Notes: generated by a model from the letters alone, not told the origin. Counted from the stretch's first letter, positions 20,827 through 31,900 are shown. The stretch is DNA of 64,000 nt from Tubiluchus corallicola (GCA_030141605.1 JAQGDQ010000299.1:194337-258336), one strand, 5' to 3'. Program-made: numbers and translations.

Positions 20827-21445
20827 TTAAAGTAAAACCAGACTCGGTCTTAAACCGTAACTCAAAACATTCTACTCTTTAAAATATTGAAAAGAAACAT
20901 GCTGTTTTTTTACAAAAATGACTTGCGTGAAGGAATTTTTACCACACAAACACAATTTCGCGTCCGCGCCACTAGTTCTTCGCTGTTACATGCATTTCTC
21001 CATTCTTTAGTTAGACGGGCACTTGCGCTTGCATTTCGGAAACGCATTGCACAAAAAACAGGTACCTCTCAGTTCAGATGTGTTAGTCTGTGACGAACTA
21101 CACACGTTCGACAGCTCATGCGTGAGCACAGTGGTAAATTTGAAATTTGATTTTTCATCTTAAAACTTGCCAAGTTTTAGTATAACACACTAAATATCTT
21201 ACAGTAGCACTGTACTTCAATTTTCGCTCTCGCAAACACGTGCAGCACGCTCGTGGAATATTTTTGATGTTGAAAATTATGTTAGTTTGTGATGTCATCA
21301 ACAGTTGAGCTCGCCCGCCGTTATTCAAGTTGTTAATCTATTATTTAATTATCAAAAACGCTTTTGCAGTATGTTAAAATGTATACTTTTTATCGGACTT
21401 GAAAATGGGGTAGTATATGAAAAAATCATCCTATCTTCCTTTAAT
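20827..21445 (-). mobile_element. MITE family C, copy C2
   Basis: Plus-strand left end TTAAAGTAAAACCAGAC and right end 'tcatcctatcttcctttaa'. It is the reverse of copies C3 and C4: 'gttagacgggcacttgcgct', 'acgtgcagcacgctcgtgga', 'gtgatgtcatcaacagttg'. Both ends fit the TTAAAGGRR end motif with TTAA targets. About 619 bp, no transposase. Confidence 0.85.
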
Positions 21446-21933
21446 TTACTTAAATTACTGAAGTAAGCAACAGTATCATATCAAACATCCATTTATTAAA
21501 TTTAAACTGGTTACAATTTCACTGCATTTAGCTGCTGATTTTCTTCCATTTTCTTTTAATTCCATTTTAAAGACACCAAATATTGTTTTAGCTGATTGCG
21601 ATCGAGTCTGACGGCTCAATTCGTGGGCGCACCGTTTTTCGCACTCCCACGGGCATATCTTTTGACCCCTGTAGACACAAGTGTAACTTACAGTCATTAG
21701 AGCAGACCTATCACAACTTGACGTGAGAACTTTTAACGGATTTTCTGCCGTTCACAAAAATCGTCTTAGACTCAAAAATTAGGACAGTAACTTTTATTGG
21801 TAATAAGAGTTACTGTATTTTATTTTATGTGACCACAAGACCGCTAGGCCCACTGATGTTTTAAGCACAAATGAAAATTGCATTACACATAATACATTTA
21901 ATATCTTGTACAATAAGTTCTGCTATTACAACG

Positions 21934-22119
21934 TCATTGTAAACCCCCCCCCGACCTTATAATGCCAACCTCGCTTAATGCCCAAATTTTTAGCAAAACA
22001 AAATGTCTATATTAGCATAGACGTGCATATATTAATGCACCTCGTTACAATGTCAAACTCGCTTAGCGCCAACTTTTTGCAGACCTAAAGTGAGTGGAAT
22101 AAAGAGGTTTGATTGTAAA
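21934..22119. mobile_element. Possible pogo/Tigger-like MITE remnant
   Basis: The right end read inverted, ACAATCAAACCTCTTTATTCC, resembles Tigger/pogo termini. The left end (CATTGTAAACCCCCC) matches only loosely. Internal 'cctcgcttaatgcc' and 'actcgcttagcgcc' words are related inverted-terminal motifs typical of such elements. Moderate evidence only. Confidence 0.35.
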
Positions 22120-22121
22120 AT

Positions 22122-22152
<31 letters not shown>

Positions 22153-22154
22153 TT
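22120..22154 (+). repeat. (TTTA)n microsatellite
   Basis: Eight to nine tandem TTTA/ATTT units directly after the preceding element's right end, possibly expanded from its flank. Confidence 0.95.
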
Positions 22155-22792
22155 CGCTAGGCATCTGATCTCGTTGATTTTGAAGTTCGAAGTTTGAGAA
22201 TGATTTTAAAAAATTATTGGATATTGTTTGTGGCGTGTTAGATAGCACCTGCACGTGGACAGAAAGTTGCGTGAGTAGTAAACGTGTAGTATCGCGATTA
22301 TACCTACTAATCTGTCAACAACAGCAGACATTACCTGTGTTTACCAGCGTTACTGGGCACACTTCGGACGTCATGCCACTATCGAGACATGCTTTGTGTC
22401 CACCTCACCAACCTAGCCACAACATACACACTGTACACCGCCATTGTATTTGTAAATGGGGATTTCAACGCAATAACTGCATACGCCAGACTATGCGGCA
22501 ACAACGTCTCTTCTCCTGGGCCCATTGTGCTTTTTCCCTTTTATAGGGTAATTCCCCCTGCTCCTGTACGGTTTGAATTTTCTAAGAGCTCAAAGCTTTT
22601 CCTCAAATACCAGCTGAATGGCGAATACGTACATTTAAGTTTTATTAGATTTGCTGACTTATGTAACAGAGTGTTGTTGTATTTACGAGGCCGTTTTTTA
22701 CTTGATTTACGTTCCCAGCGACGTTTGCTGACGTGAGGGTGTCGAATAATAGCCTAGGAGTTAAATCATTGCAGGTTTCTTCACACAGGTGA
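22155..22792. other. Unassigned stretch with two overlapping open frames
   Basis: Frames at 22217-22546 and 22389-22736 overlap in different phases; one contains a GDFNA word like that of LINE endonucleases, but no neighbouring endonuclease motifs accompany it. I do not call a gene. Confidence 0.3.
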
Positions 22793-22870
22793 TGTAACAA
22801 TACCATAGATATGGTTTGTGTAGATCAAAGATCTTTGTGATTGCTTAGCAGTGTTCTGTATTCTAGACTG

Positions 22871-23023
22871 TCATGCTGCTCTGATCTTCTTTTTCACTTC
22901 TTCAGTTTTGTCACTAAGTGCAAGTTCCATATACAAGCTAAATTCTTCACGCCATTTTTTCCAAGCTTGTGACACATTGCGTGATTCGAAGTTTAGTGCG
23001 TTAGGTGGTTTTAGCTGATTCAT
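22871..23023 (-). pseudogene. gag: gag N-terminus of a Gypsy-like retrotransposon (truncated)
   Basis: ATG at 23023-23021 opens a frame beginning MNQLKPPNALNFES and including WKKWREEFSLYMELAL, the LNF...W..W...F..YL pattern at the start of many invertebrate Gypsy Gag proteins (nucleocapsid/capsid precursor). About 46 codons are Gag-like; the frame then runs into inverted LTR sequence and stops (TGA at 22873-22871). The leader lies 50 bases after the primer-binding site. It is a dead fragment. Confidence 0.75.
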
Positions 23024-23072
23024 AATTCTCTACAGGGTTGCCGTCCGAATAAATACTCAAAACAAACTAGTT

Positions 23073-23086
23073 CACTTCTGACACCA
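23073..23086 (-). promoter_or_regulatory. Retrotransposon primer-binding site for tRNA-Leu
   Basis: TGGTGTCAGAAGTG, adjacent to the LTR's terminal CA, is complementary to the 3' end of tRNA-Leu (…CACTTCTGACACCA). Exact adjacency and 14 matched bases make this a convincing minus-strand primer site. Confidence 0.85.
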
Positions 23087-23300
23087 TGTTACACGCTACA
23101 ATAATATTAGCAACCAGACAAATGCGTGCATAATAAAGTAGTATTTATTAGACTAATTAGGAACTTAAACAAAGAAGATAAGAGCAGCATGACAGTCTAG
23201 AATGCAAAACACTGCTAAGCAATCACAAAGATCTTTGATTTACATAAACCATATCTTTGGTATTGTTACAGGTGACTGCAGCCTGAATACATCAGGTTTC

Positions 23301-23852
23301 TAGAGGAAAGTTAAATAGCGTAGGTTTGTTTTTACTGTAATGACTTAAATTCAGGCAAATGAAATAAATAACTTGCAAAAAACTTTCTATAAAGCATAAA
23401 GTTAATTTGTACTATAATGTTGTATAGAAATTTTCAGGCGCGTTCGTTTCACTTGAAAATCATGACGTACCTTGTGGACTTCGTGACTTCTCGTAAGCTC
23501 ATCGTGGCTTTCCGTGAGTGCACGCTGCTTTAAACTAATTCAAACTTCTGCAGCTTGCTTAATGTTCTTGCAAAAATATCACAAAATTAGCTATCTAGTT
23601 TGTTTTTTTTATAAAAATTTAAACTTCTGGCAGAAATTGACACTATTTTTCTTCAGTTCGATGAATGACGTCATTGGAGGAAGAATTGGCGTTCAAAATG
23701 GAAGCGGCAAACCGTGAAATGACCTCGACTTTAAAGTGATTTTTATAATTACACGAGACGCTTGTCACACTTTTGTTAATAAATCATAACGTTCTTTGCG
23801 AACATTGAAATTTATAAGCCTAACTTCCCAGAAGACTTGATCTTTGTTTTAA
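23301..23852 (+). mobile_element. MITE family A, copy A3
   Basis: Starts with a mutated end (TAGAGGAAAG) and ends 'cttgatctttgttttaa'. The order of blocks matches the copy at 45841-46396: 'aaagcataaa', 'cgtggctttccgt', 'attcaaact', 'cacaaaattagctat', 'aatgacgtcattgg', 'ctcgactttaaagtgatttt'. It begins 30 bases after the Gypsy mini-element. Confidence 0.82.
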
Positions 23853-24917
23853 TATAGGCGCAATTCTTAACATGGGCAAACAATGAACAAATTTACATCA
23901 GTGCTTAATCAGAAAACGTCAAACATCGTTTAGGTGTTTTCCAAAATCCAAAAATAATTAAAATCACAGACCAACAACTCAAATTCTTATCAGTATGAAA
24001 TTTGGATTTTGCAACTGTGGCAGTAGAAGGGTAAATTTAAGCTAACGGCACCTTTCTAAATTAGAGAGAACAACATTAAACTGAGTACATAATTTTTCAT
24101 AATAGGCCAGACGCGAGGACATGCAATACGACCAGAAGGGGTGCGCAGAAAAAAAACGTGTTTTCGAGACCACCTGTGTGCTGGAAATTTTGAATCATCG
24201 TGTCATCACTTGTACAAGATGCGAGGATATTCCTTACTATGCTTTTCCTTCGTAATTTAGCCGTATATGTTGTTTGTTATCGATTTAAGCAACGCCCTGT
24301 TCTGGATACGCCGCAACTGCTCGAGCATGGAGGTAAATATTGGACAGATGGCAAACGAGAATCATTTGATGACACTTTAAACAGAGCTAAATGCACCACA
24401 TCGTGTTCTATGGAGCATCCATCGAGTACTGGCAGCTTAAACGGACGTGCCTTTCTAGGGAATGGATACTCTGCCTTTCTCTGCATAAAGTTTCCTCTTC
24501 CCATATTCACATCAACAAGGTCTGCAAAGTAATCTGTTGAAAATTAGCATGCATGTTTAGATCGATTTAGTATCGAGGGAATTGTTGAATTTCATGTTTC
24601 TGACATTTGTTGTTCACATTTTTAAACTTATGTCATTTTTATTAATAACTAGTAAGCAATGGCGATAGTTGAGCTGATGCTACAAGGTGTTAGTAGAAAC
24701 TTATTCATCCCCTGCTTGCCTCAAATCTAACACACTGCTCTTTTGGGCAGAAGAATCACAGTTTTGAATTTTGACATAATTAATCTTGTAACTCGTGCAG
24801 AGTTTTTTTTGTAATTAGCGCTATCAAATGTTCAGGAAGATGCAGAACTGCAGAACTCAGTCCATCTTGTAACTGTTTTTAGAAGATGCAACACGTAGGT
24901 TAGCTATAGGAAGGTTC
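23853..24917. other. Unassigned AT-rich stretch with one open frame
   Basis: A 110-codon plus-strand frame at 24200-24532 and a 77-codon minus frame overlap. The segment 24280-24500 is less AT-rich than its surroundings and could hold an exon, but splice sites are weak and nothing is recognised. Confidence 0.3.
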
Positions 24918-25250
24918 GGATTATGAACTTTTGGGACCCCCACCCTAAAGAAATTTATGGGGTCTCCTCTGACGGAGCCACCCTCTAACTCGTTCGAACC
25001 CGTCTTGAATGTTTTTTACTCGTGATAGATTTCAACGACATTTGCATAGTTTGAAGTAAACTAATTGCAGATTGGCAAGCAGACATTTTGTTTCTCAATA
25101 GAAATGTGAAATGTTCTTTAAGAAATGCAACTATTTCACTATTTATTGCAAAACAACAAACTAACACATATTTCAACACAACCGCGGCGAAAAACAGATT
25201 TCTTACCAAATGTTACCAAAGCTTGAGACTAACCCCACCACCCCCACCCC
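24918..25250 (+). mobile_element. Dispersed repeat D, copy 2
   Basis: Ordered similarity to 19365-19700 (see there), for example 'ctatttattgcaaaacaac' and 'tttcaacacaaccg'. It ends in a C/A-rich tract (25236-25255). Confidence 0.7.
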
Positions 25251-25436
25251 CCTCCGCATGCAGCCTAGCAGCCTATAATAGCCTATAGGATACTCCAGCG
25301 CTGACTATAGGTTACTGTAAATTTCGTCATTTGGTATAATGCTGTTATGTTGACGTAATTACTTTTATTACATTTCTTACACTTAATTGCAGCATTACTG
25401 CAACTGCTTCTGAAATGGTTTGGTATCCTACACTCT

Positions 25437-25464
25437 ATGGCAACGGTTACGGCATCCTGGTAAC
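25437..25464 (+). promoter_or_regulatory. RFX half-sites upstream of the open frame at 25576
   Basis: ATGGCAAC at 25437-25444 is a full X-box half-site. It is followed by GTTAC at 25446 and GTAAC at 25460, an inverted pair. The cluster lies 110-140 bases before the ATG at 25576. Functional role inferred only. Confidence 0.3.
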
Positions 25465-25575
25465 GTTACTGACGTATTTTTGCGTTGTAATCACTTGCGT
25501 TTTTTGTGACTGTTTCCTCTAGATTTCCTAACATCTGTTCAAGTCTTTTGTTCAACTTGCAACAGTTAACAAATT

Positions 25576-25709
25576 ATGCTAATCGATAATCACGTTTATG
25601 AGACCAGTGACGTGTGGCATAACGCCTGTCCGGGCTCGTGTTACGTCCATCCCACCCCCAAACCACCCCCTGCCGTGCAGGTCACGCGTCAGAAAGAACC
25701 GAGACAAGT
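25576..25709 (+). CDS. Candidate exon of unknown gene (cysteine/proline-rich)
   Basis: ATG at 25576 opens a frame whose first 45 codons have coding-like, GC-richer composition: DVWHNACPGSCYVHPTPKPP then a basic QVTRQKEPRQ stretch. A possible donor (CAA|GTAATA) follows at 25710; without splicing the frame runs to 25938. Every frame entering from the acceptor-like site at 25566 meets a stop, so if real the exon starts at this ATG. RFX-like half-sites lie just upstream. I recognise no family. Confidence 0.4.
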
Positions 25710-26222
25710 AATAGATAAAATAACTACTGCCTCGCGTGTTTATAACTCACGAAAGTCCTGGTTTCAAAACCCAAACGTTTCGTTTCATATTCTTGTGTCT
25801 CTTTTGTATAGCAGAGTGTGTTGGTATTCCATCTGTTCTGATCTATGCAAGTGTTACAGATGTTATGCTGTTCCATATCTCATTTGCTTTATTTATGAGA
25901 TGTTTGGAGACCTGAACAATACCGCTTCAGCTCTATAATTGGCGCTATTGATATATTTATGACAGCATTGCCTGACAGTGCAATATTTAACGCATATAAT
26001 TATTGTTTGGCACAGCTATGTAATTATCCTTTAAGCTATTATGTCGCGGCTTGAGATAACTGTATTATCTTTTTTACGATTTTGTAAATAGCGTTAGTCG
26101 CTACGCCACGCGGTTAAGTTTAATTCAAGAGAACAGAGTATGTGGAAAGTGACTAGATGTTCTTTAAAAGAGTGGTACAAATACAAGAAAGGAAAATCGG
26201 TCACCGGTAATAAAGTCATAGG

Positions 26223-26895
26223 AAAAAACTCACAAAAAAGTCACAATTTTGGCTAGGAAAAAGTCACTGGAAAAAAGTCACAATTAATTTATAGTGACTG
26301 GAAAAAGTCACAATTTTGGCTAGGAAAAAGTCACTGGAAAAAAGTCACAATTAATTTATGGTGACAGGAAAAAGTCACAATTTTGGCTAGGAAAAAGTCA
26401 CTGGAAAAAAGTCACAATTAATTTATGGTGACTGGAAAAAGTCACAATTTTGGCCACGAAAAAAGTCAAAGGAAAAAAGTCACAATTAATTTATGGTGAC
26501 AGGAAAAAGTCACCATTTTGGCTAGGAAAAAGTCACTGGAAAAAAGTCACAATTAATTTATGGTGACAGGAAAAAGTCACCATTTTGGCTAGGAAAAAGT
26601 CACAGGAAAAAAGTCACAATTAATTTATAGTGACTGGAAAAAGTCACAATTTTGGCTAGGAAAAAGTCACTGGAAAAAAGTCACAATTAATTTATGGTGA
26701 CAGGAAAAAGTCACAATTAATTTACGGTGACTGGAAAAAGGTCACAATTAGTTTATAGTGACTGGAAAAAGTCACAATTAATTTACGGTGACTGGAAAAA
26801 GTCACAATTAATTTACGGTGACTGGAAAAAGTCACAATTTTGGCTAGGAAAAATTCACTGGAAAAAGTCACAATTAATTTATGGTGACTGGAAAA
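26223..26895 (+). repeat. Complex minisatellite, about 67-bp unit with GTGAC/GTCAC palindromes
   Basis: Repeated words: 'aaaaagtcacaattaattta', 'tggtgactgg', 'aaaaagtcacaattttggct', 'aggaaaaagtcactgga'. They alternate in a roughly 67-bp higher unit, shifting near 26700-26830 to a shorter 29-bp unit. Each unit contains GTGAC-N8-GTCAC, able to form a small hairpin. Frames such as KKSQLIYGDW are repeat translations. Confidence 0.93.
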
Positions 26896-27134
26896 AAAAT
26901 TCTAGAGAAGAAAGTCAGATAATGAAACAAAAATATTCAAGTTAATTACAATTTATTTGAGTATCATAAAAATAAAGAAAATGAAACAGAAAATATTTTA
27001 AATCAGTTATTAACTGGCAATACATGACTAGTACGTATCGACAACATTATTTATATATGACGGCATTACATGTATGTCAAAAAAATCACGTTTTGTTCAA
27101 TATCTTAGAGTTAGCATAGGGTTATTTCTTTTTT

Positions 27135-27215
27135 CCCGTGACTTTTTCCCCTTGACGTTTTCCCCCGTGAATTTTTTCCCCGTTACTTTTTTACCTGTGA
27201 CTTTCTTGCCTGGAT
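27135..27215 (-). repeat. Inverted, degenerate relative of the 26.2-26.9 kb minisatellite
   Basis: Words 'cccgtgactttttcccc', 'gttacttttttacc' and 'tgtgactttcttgcc' are the reverse complement of the GGAAAAAGTCAC motif, about 240 bp past the main array. Diverged but same spacing. Confidence 0.6.
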
Positions 27216-28171
27216 TCGGAAAATCGATGCCTAAAATAATTGTATTTTCGCAGAATCAGTGAAGTACGCTTTTAGACTTTCTTCTACTAAAAGTGTTGTT
27301 TTATGACGGAATTATTTGCCCTACTCGTACTTTTAGTCGCATTAGGTAATGCAAAACTTCTCAGAAACGAATTCATATCAATGGCTAGACCACGATGGAC
27401 CACAATAACAAGTGAACATTCTTTACGTCTCCCCCACATTCGCATTTTTCATCGTTTTCTTCTTTGAAGTTTTTATTGCATATTTCACAGAGTGCAAAAA
27501 TGAAATAAGTAAAAAAGTAAAAATTGTTATAAAATATATTTACTAACTACTTTTAGTAGCCAAACTGAATTCATAATTAATTTTTGATTGACTGAATACG
27601 TGTTTCAGAACAACGTCGATATTACAATTCAGTACAAATCATAATTAATAATCAAACATTATGCATATAAATCTATACAGCAATTGTCTGTTAGTAGAAT
27701 CTCCTAATTAAATACAGTTAATAAATTCTTGTTATTCTATTACACCACGCCAGGCGGGCAAAATATTTACGGATGTAGATCTATCGCCTTGCCAAGACCA
27801 TACATATGCCTTCCTGCTAGCATAAGCAGGTGGATGGAATGGCGCAGGGTCTTATAAACAGATGTGTGGCCACATTACGGCAAACCACTAACAATTAATC
27901 ACTATAAAGAGACATGCCAGATATGGACAATTGACTTCATAACGGTTAAACAGTATGGTCAATATAGCTGCATTTTGGACCACGCGTTTCGCATATTTGT
28001 CTCCTTTTATTTGATTAAGTGCTTATTAAATTGCATGTGATATACGCCGGACCATGTGTTAGTATTCACATCAACAGTGGATGAAAGTGCTGGGAGGGAG
28101 TAGGAATCATTCACTAACAGCAAATAGACAAAATACCACTAAATCACTGTGTTACTTACATAAGCAGTTAC
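27216..28171. other. AT-rich stretch, nothing recognised
   Basis: No long frame, no paired termini and no second copy seen in this window. Confidence 0.35.
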
Positions 28172-28173
28172 TA

Positions 28174-28508
28174 CAGTCGATCCTCGTTAAACCGGACCCC
28201 GTTAGCCCAGATATCGGATAAGATGGACGTCAATCCGTGGTAAAGGAAACTGACCGATTTCCGTCCGAGCCCGAACGCTAAACACAACACGGCCTATCAA
28301 CTGTACAATAATTTCTTTATCCTCACAGGTTAACTATTTTAAAGTAATATACAGTATAGTATATAGTGCACAGTATATAGTGCAATGTATATAGGTCTTA
28401 TTAAGGTGATTATTCCTGTATAATATAGACCATATATTGGCATATCGGATAAATCGGCTAAACCGGACCAACACCCCCCATTTAGTCCGGTTTAACGAGG
28501 GTTGACTG
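28174..28508. mobile_element. Pogo/Tigger-like MITE, 335 bp
   Basis: The left end CAGTCGATCCTCGTTAAACC and the right end read inverted CAGTCAACCCTCGTTAAACC differ at few positions. Both are flanked by TA (28172-28173 and 28509-28510), the pogo/mariner target. Further inside, 'ccggac' and 'atcggataa' words also occur inverted. No coding capacity. Confidence 0.88.
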
Positions 28509-28555
28509 TATTTAGAATTCCGTTTTATCGATGTCTTATTTCGCATGCTTTGTGT

Positions 28556-28649
28556 CTGAGTGGCATGGTTGTGTAGCTGAGCTAAGTGCTAGCGTGCTCT
28601 CTTCCCACCCGCGAAGTCGCGGGTTCAACTCCTGACGCATAACGAAGAC
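28556..28649 (+). mobile_element. tRNA-like SINE head or tRNA pseudogene
   Basis: 'tgtagctgagctaagtgcta' fits a D-arm/A box and 'gcgggttcaactcctgacgc' a T-arm/B box (consensus GGTTCRANNCC). The anticodon arm is not a clean stem. It ends directly at the terminus of MITE copy A4. Confidence 0.55.
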
Positions 28650-29005
28650 TTAAAGGAAAGGTCAAGCTTTCCAGGAGGTTAGGCTTATTTTAAAGTTCGC
28701 GAAAAATGTTAGAAGGATTTTAGTAATAAAACAACTGTAAGCGCCTCGTGTAATTAGTAAAACCACTTTAAAGTCGCGAGCATTTCATGTTTGGGCGCTC
28801 CCATTTTCGAAACCCATTTTTCTTTCAATGACGTCATTCGTCTTGAAAAAAAGCAGAGCACTGTCAATCTTCATCAAAGTATAACATGTTTTACAAAAAA
28901 AGTTAAATAGCTGATTTTGTGATATTTTTGCATGAACATTAGGTAAACTGCAGAACTTTGAATTAATTTAAGCAGTGCACGCTTACGGAAAACCACGACG
29001 CGGTT
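28650..29005 (-). mobile_element. MITE family A, copy A4 (truncated)
   Basis: The end TTAAAGGAAAGGTCAAGC at 28650 matches, inverted, the right end of the copy at 45841-46396. It is followed by 'ccactttaaagtcg', 'caatgacgtcattcg' and 'tagctgattttgtgatattt'. Similarity stops near 'cttacggaaaaccacga' at about 29005, so the other end is lost. Confidence 0.82.
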
Positions 29006-30060
29006 ACCTACCATAAAGGTAAGGAACATGTGCGACTTCTTTCCTTTAAAAATGGTACATGATCGAAGTAACATGCGGGTAATACGACCGAGTATGGAAA
29101 TAAGTATTCAGTTACTTAAGGTGTTATACTAGGACAATGTCCGAAACGAAATTAATAACTTTACTATTTGCATGATGGCTTCTTAAAATAAACTTCGAAG
29201 AAAAACTGAACAAACAAGTAATTAAGAACGTACCTTCAAATCATTTTCTGGCCCCTTTGTTGGTCATTTTTTACGTAAATTGTCTTCTGTCTATTTGTAT
29301 TAGTTTTAAGTAAACCCCATAAACTTTTTTTGTTTCTACACGTGATTTTTGCCAGGCACAGATTTGTTTAAGTGACACTTTGCTTATCACTCCTTTAACT
29401 TTATTCTTAATCTTTTACTGGCTGACCTGTGGTGTGACTAGTCTTCCCTGCTAGTCCTTACTAGTCACTATAGCCTCGCTTGTTTGGCAAACTTATGACC
29501 ACAGGTTGTTCACTCTTCAGCTGATGCGTCGTTTTCTATAAGCTGTCTTTTTTCCATTTGTCATCTTTACTCGGCTGTCACAAGTACAGCTGAGTAACAG
29601 TATTCTTCAATTCTATACAAAACGCACAATTATTTCAATCGTTTAAATAAATAGATTTAAGTTCTAAACTGCTCTGTTTATTTAACTTATTTAACCCGCA
29701 CCTGTATTTGCTGAGAGTTTAATACATGATCAATAGCAAATAAATTAACCAGACTATTACTCGACATTACCTGTGCTGGTATGAAAGCAGACTTTGTGCC
29801 TTAATTAACGTCACACACTACGTGGCAGGTGATTCTTTAACTCGGGTGTAGATTTAAATCAACTTTGGCTTTATATTAGTGGATGAATGATACAATCTAT
29901 ATTGCGTTTAGCGCTGCAGGCTTTTACGCCTCTTTGAATAAAAAATAGACCGTTCCTTTTATTACCATAGTGAATTGTTCATCGTTATACACGATGATAA
30001 TTTAGCATTTCAGTTAGGGTTTTTTTTATTAATCTAATCTTTAGCTTACAATGGGCAGGT
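29006..30060. other. AT-rich stretch, nothing recognised
   Basis: No supported gene, tRNA or repeat pair found. Confidence 0.35.
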
Positions 30061-30081
30061 GCTATGTCAACTTATGTGTCA

Positions 30082-30172
30082 GCCGGTGTTAGGCCATTCT
30101 GTGTGTTGTTAAGCAAATCTGCAAGGTGTTAGGCCATTCTGTGCGTTGTTAAGCAAATCTGCAAGGTGTTAG
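30082..30172 (+). repeat. Two and a half copies of a 41-bp tandem repeat
   Basis: Two adjacent copies of 'aggtgttaggccattctgtg' plus 'cgttgttaagcaaatctgc' (41 bp), with a partial third. Confidence 0.88.
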
Positions 30173-30576
30173 ACTAGTAAAGTGTCAACAGTTATTGCAA
30201 AGATGTTGAAAACGGTTACATACGTAGAGCTGTTGCAAAGCAAACAAATCTCTGACTACGTCTGAATGCGTTTATTTTTCTGCTCAAATAATTCAGTTTG
30301 TACAAAGAAAAATGTGAACTATTGGCCAAAATAATTTCATAGCGGTCAAACCCTTTTTGAAAGCCTTTTTTGGTACTGAATCTTAAAAGAACTTTTTACT
30401 TGAAAAACGACGTGCTCGGTTGCTAAAGCTTGTACTAAAACTGGGGTGCCTTCTATCGACAATTTACTGAACTACAGTATTATAATAGTTGTAAGACATG
30501 CCAAGGACCTTATTGCGTCACCGATTTAAGAACTAACCAGATATAATACTGCTTAACTTAGCTTATAGACTATACA

Positions 30577-30830
30577 GGCCAGACGGTATAGTCTAGTGGT
30601 AACGCGTCCGTTTTCCGTCTGGTAGTTCGTGAGTCCAATATTGTGGCCTAGCCACACGAAAAACTTTAAAAAATTGTACCTGCTGTTTCCCTGCCAGGGC
30701 GCGTGTTATTTAGAATAAAGGAAGGGGTATTAATAGTCTCTGTTGTGTAGTCGTAGATTGTTATTTACGGTCGGCCAAAAGGTCTTTAAACTTATACTAA
30801 TTGTTTACTAAAAGCCAACTTTAAATAAAG

Positions 30831-30907
<77 letters not shown>

Positions 30908-30974
30908 CATTATCATTATCATTATCATTATCATTATCATTATCATTATCATTATCATTATCATTATCATTATC

Positions 30975-31015
<41 letters not shown>
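30577..31015 (+). mobile_element. tRNA-derived SINE with (ATT)n/(CATTAT)n tail
   Basis: Head: 'ggccagacggtatagtctag' with A box TAGTCTAGTGG and a weakened B box (AGTTCGTGAGTCC); acceptor-like GGCC/GGCC ends pair. A body of about 180 bp follows and ends 'ttaaataaag'. The tail is a composite microsatellite: (ATT)n 30831-30882, (CATTAT)n to about 31000, then ATT again. Long minus-strand frames (Asp-Asn, Ile-Met) are tail translations. Confidence 0.7.
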
Positions 31016-31900
31016 AACCGTGCAACAGAACGATTTAGACGAGTCCTTCCAATGGCCCCCAATATGGTTAAACAAATTCTCCGTTTCTCATCGTTTCATG
31101 CTACATTTACCCGTTTCACATCTGCCGCGGATGCAGGTAAGCAGTGTCGACGGTGCACCCTTCCCTTGTAAATTCATTCAACGACACATTTCAAATGCAA
31201 TGTCGCTTGATACGGGCGCCACATCACGCCGTTATACCTGCACCAGATGCATCCTTTTATGTCAGGTTTTTATCTACATCTATGCAAACATATTCGTGTC
31301 GCTCTTATCTCCCACTCTCACCTGTTCGGGTAGCTTGGGCGTGGCTAATCACTGCCCTTATACCTGTGCAGGTAAACGTGTTTGCGTAAAATCAGGTGCA
31401 TTTGTCGCAAATCGGTGGTAATTAATGATCATTAAGTGACAAATTCAGATTGGAGACGAGAGTCGTAGTAGCCGAAATGTGATTGGAACTTTGACCAGCA
31501 GAATGGGGGCTAATTCAATAAATAAGAAGCGGAACGGAAATGCCACCGTAGGATTGGTGTAGAGTAATGGAACTAATGATTGCAACGTTTTTGAATATTA
31601 TGACATTTTCCGGCAAAAATGTTACGTACAATGACATCATTTGGTTAATTGCTACCCTCATGTTGCTCTACATCCATGTTTTACTGTTGGTGGTCCACCT
31701 GGTCTATGCACAGTTGCATCAATTATAAGCGTCTATAAGCTTTTTCTAGTTTTTTCTAGATAATTAATATAACTCATCGGAGCCATTTTTGCGTTTGTGA
31801 GCAGAGACATGTCTTTGTCCTGCTGATGTCGCCCATTTTAATCGATATTATCAAGACTTTTCAAATTTCGAAATTACTTACGTGACAACTGCATATAGTT
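31016..31900. other. Stretch with weak open frames, no gene called
   Basis: 31020-31421 has two overlapping plus-strand frames and GC-richer composition, with 'cag|gtaa' words at 31135 and 31369, but no recognised protein. The remainder is AT-rich. Confidence 0.3.

Larger units (their letters stand above)
22793..23270 (-). mobile_element. Ty3/Gypsy-like mini-element with inverted LTR ends
   Basis: Minus strand: a full LTR at 23270-23087 (184 bp, TGTAACA...TGTAACA, 5'-TG...CA-3'), a primer-binding site at 23086-23073, a short leader, and the beginning of gag (ATG at 23023). The internal part then joins about 100 bp of the same LTR's 5' end in the opposite orientation (22793-22892, plus strand). 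The flanking bases are GGTGA on both sides (22788-22792 and 23271-23275), a 5-bp target duplication. So both outer ends are the U3 end of the LTR rather than U3 and U5. No polymerase or integrase remains. Confidence 0.85.

Noticed and set aside
22389-22736. LINE endonuclease (GDFNA word)
   Set aside because: The GDFNA pentapeptide stands alone; none of the other endonuclease motifs (N/E/H blocks) occur around it in any frame.
30792-31075. Asp-Asn and Ile-Met repeat open frames on the minus strand
   Set aside because: Translations of the (ATT)n/(CATTAT)n tail of the SINE at 30577.
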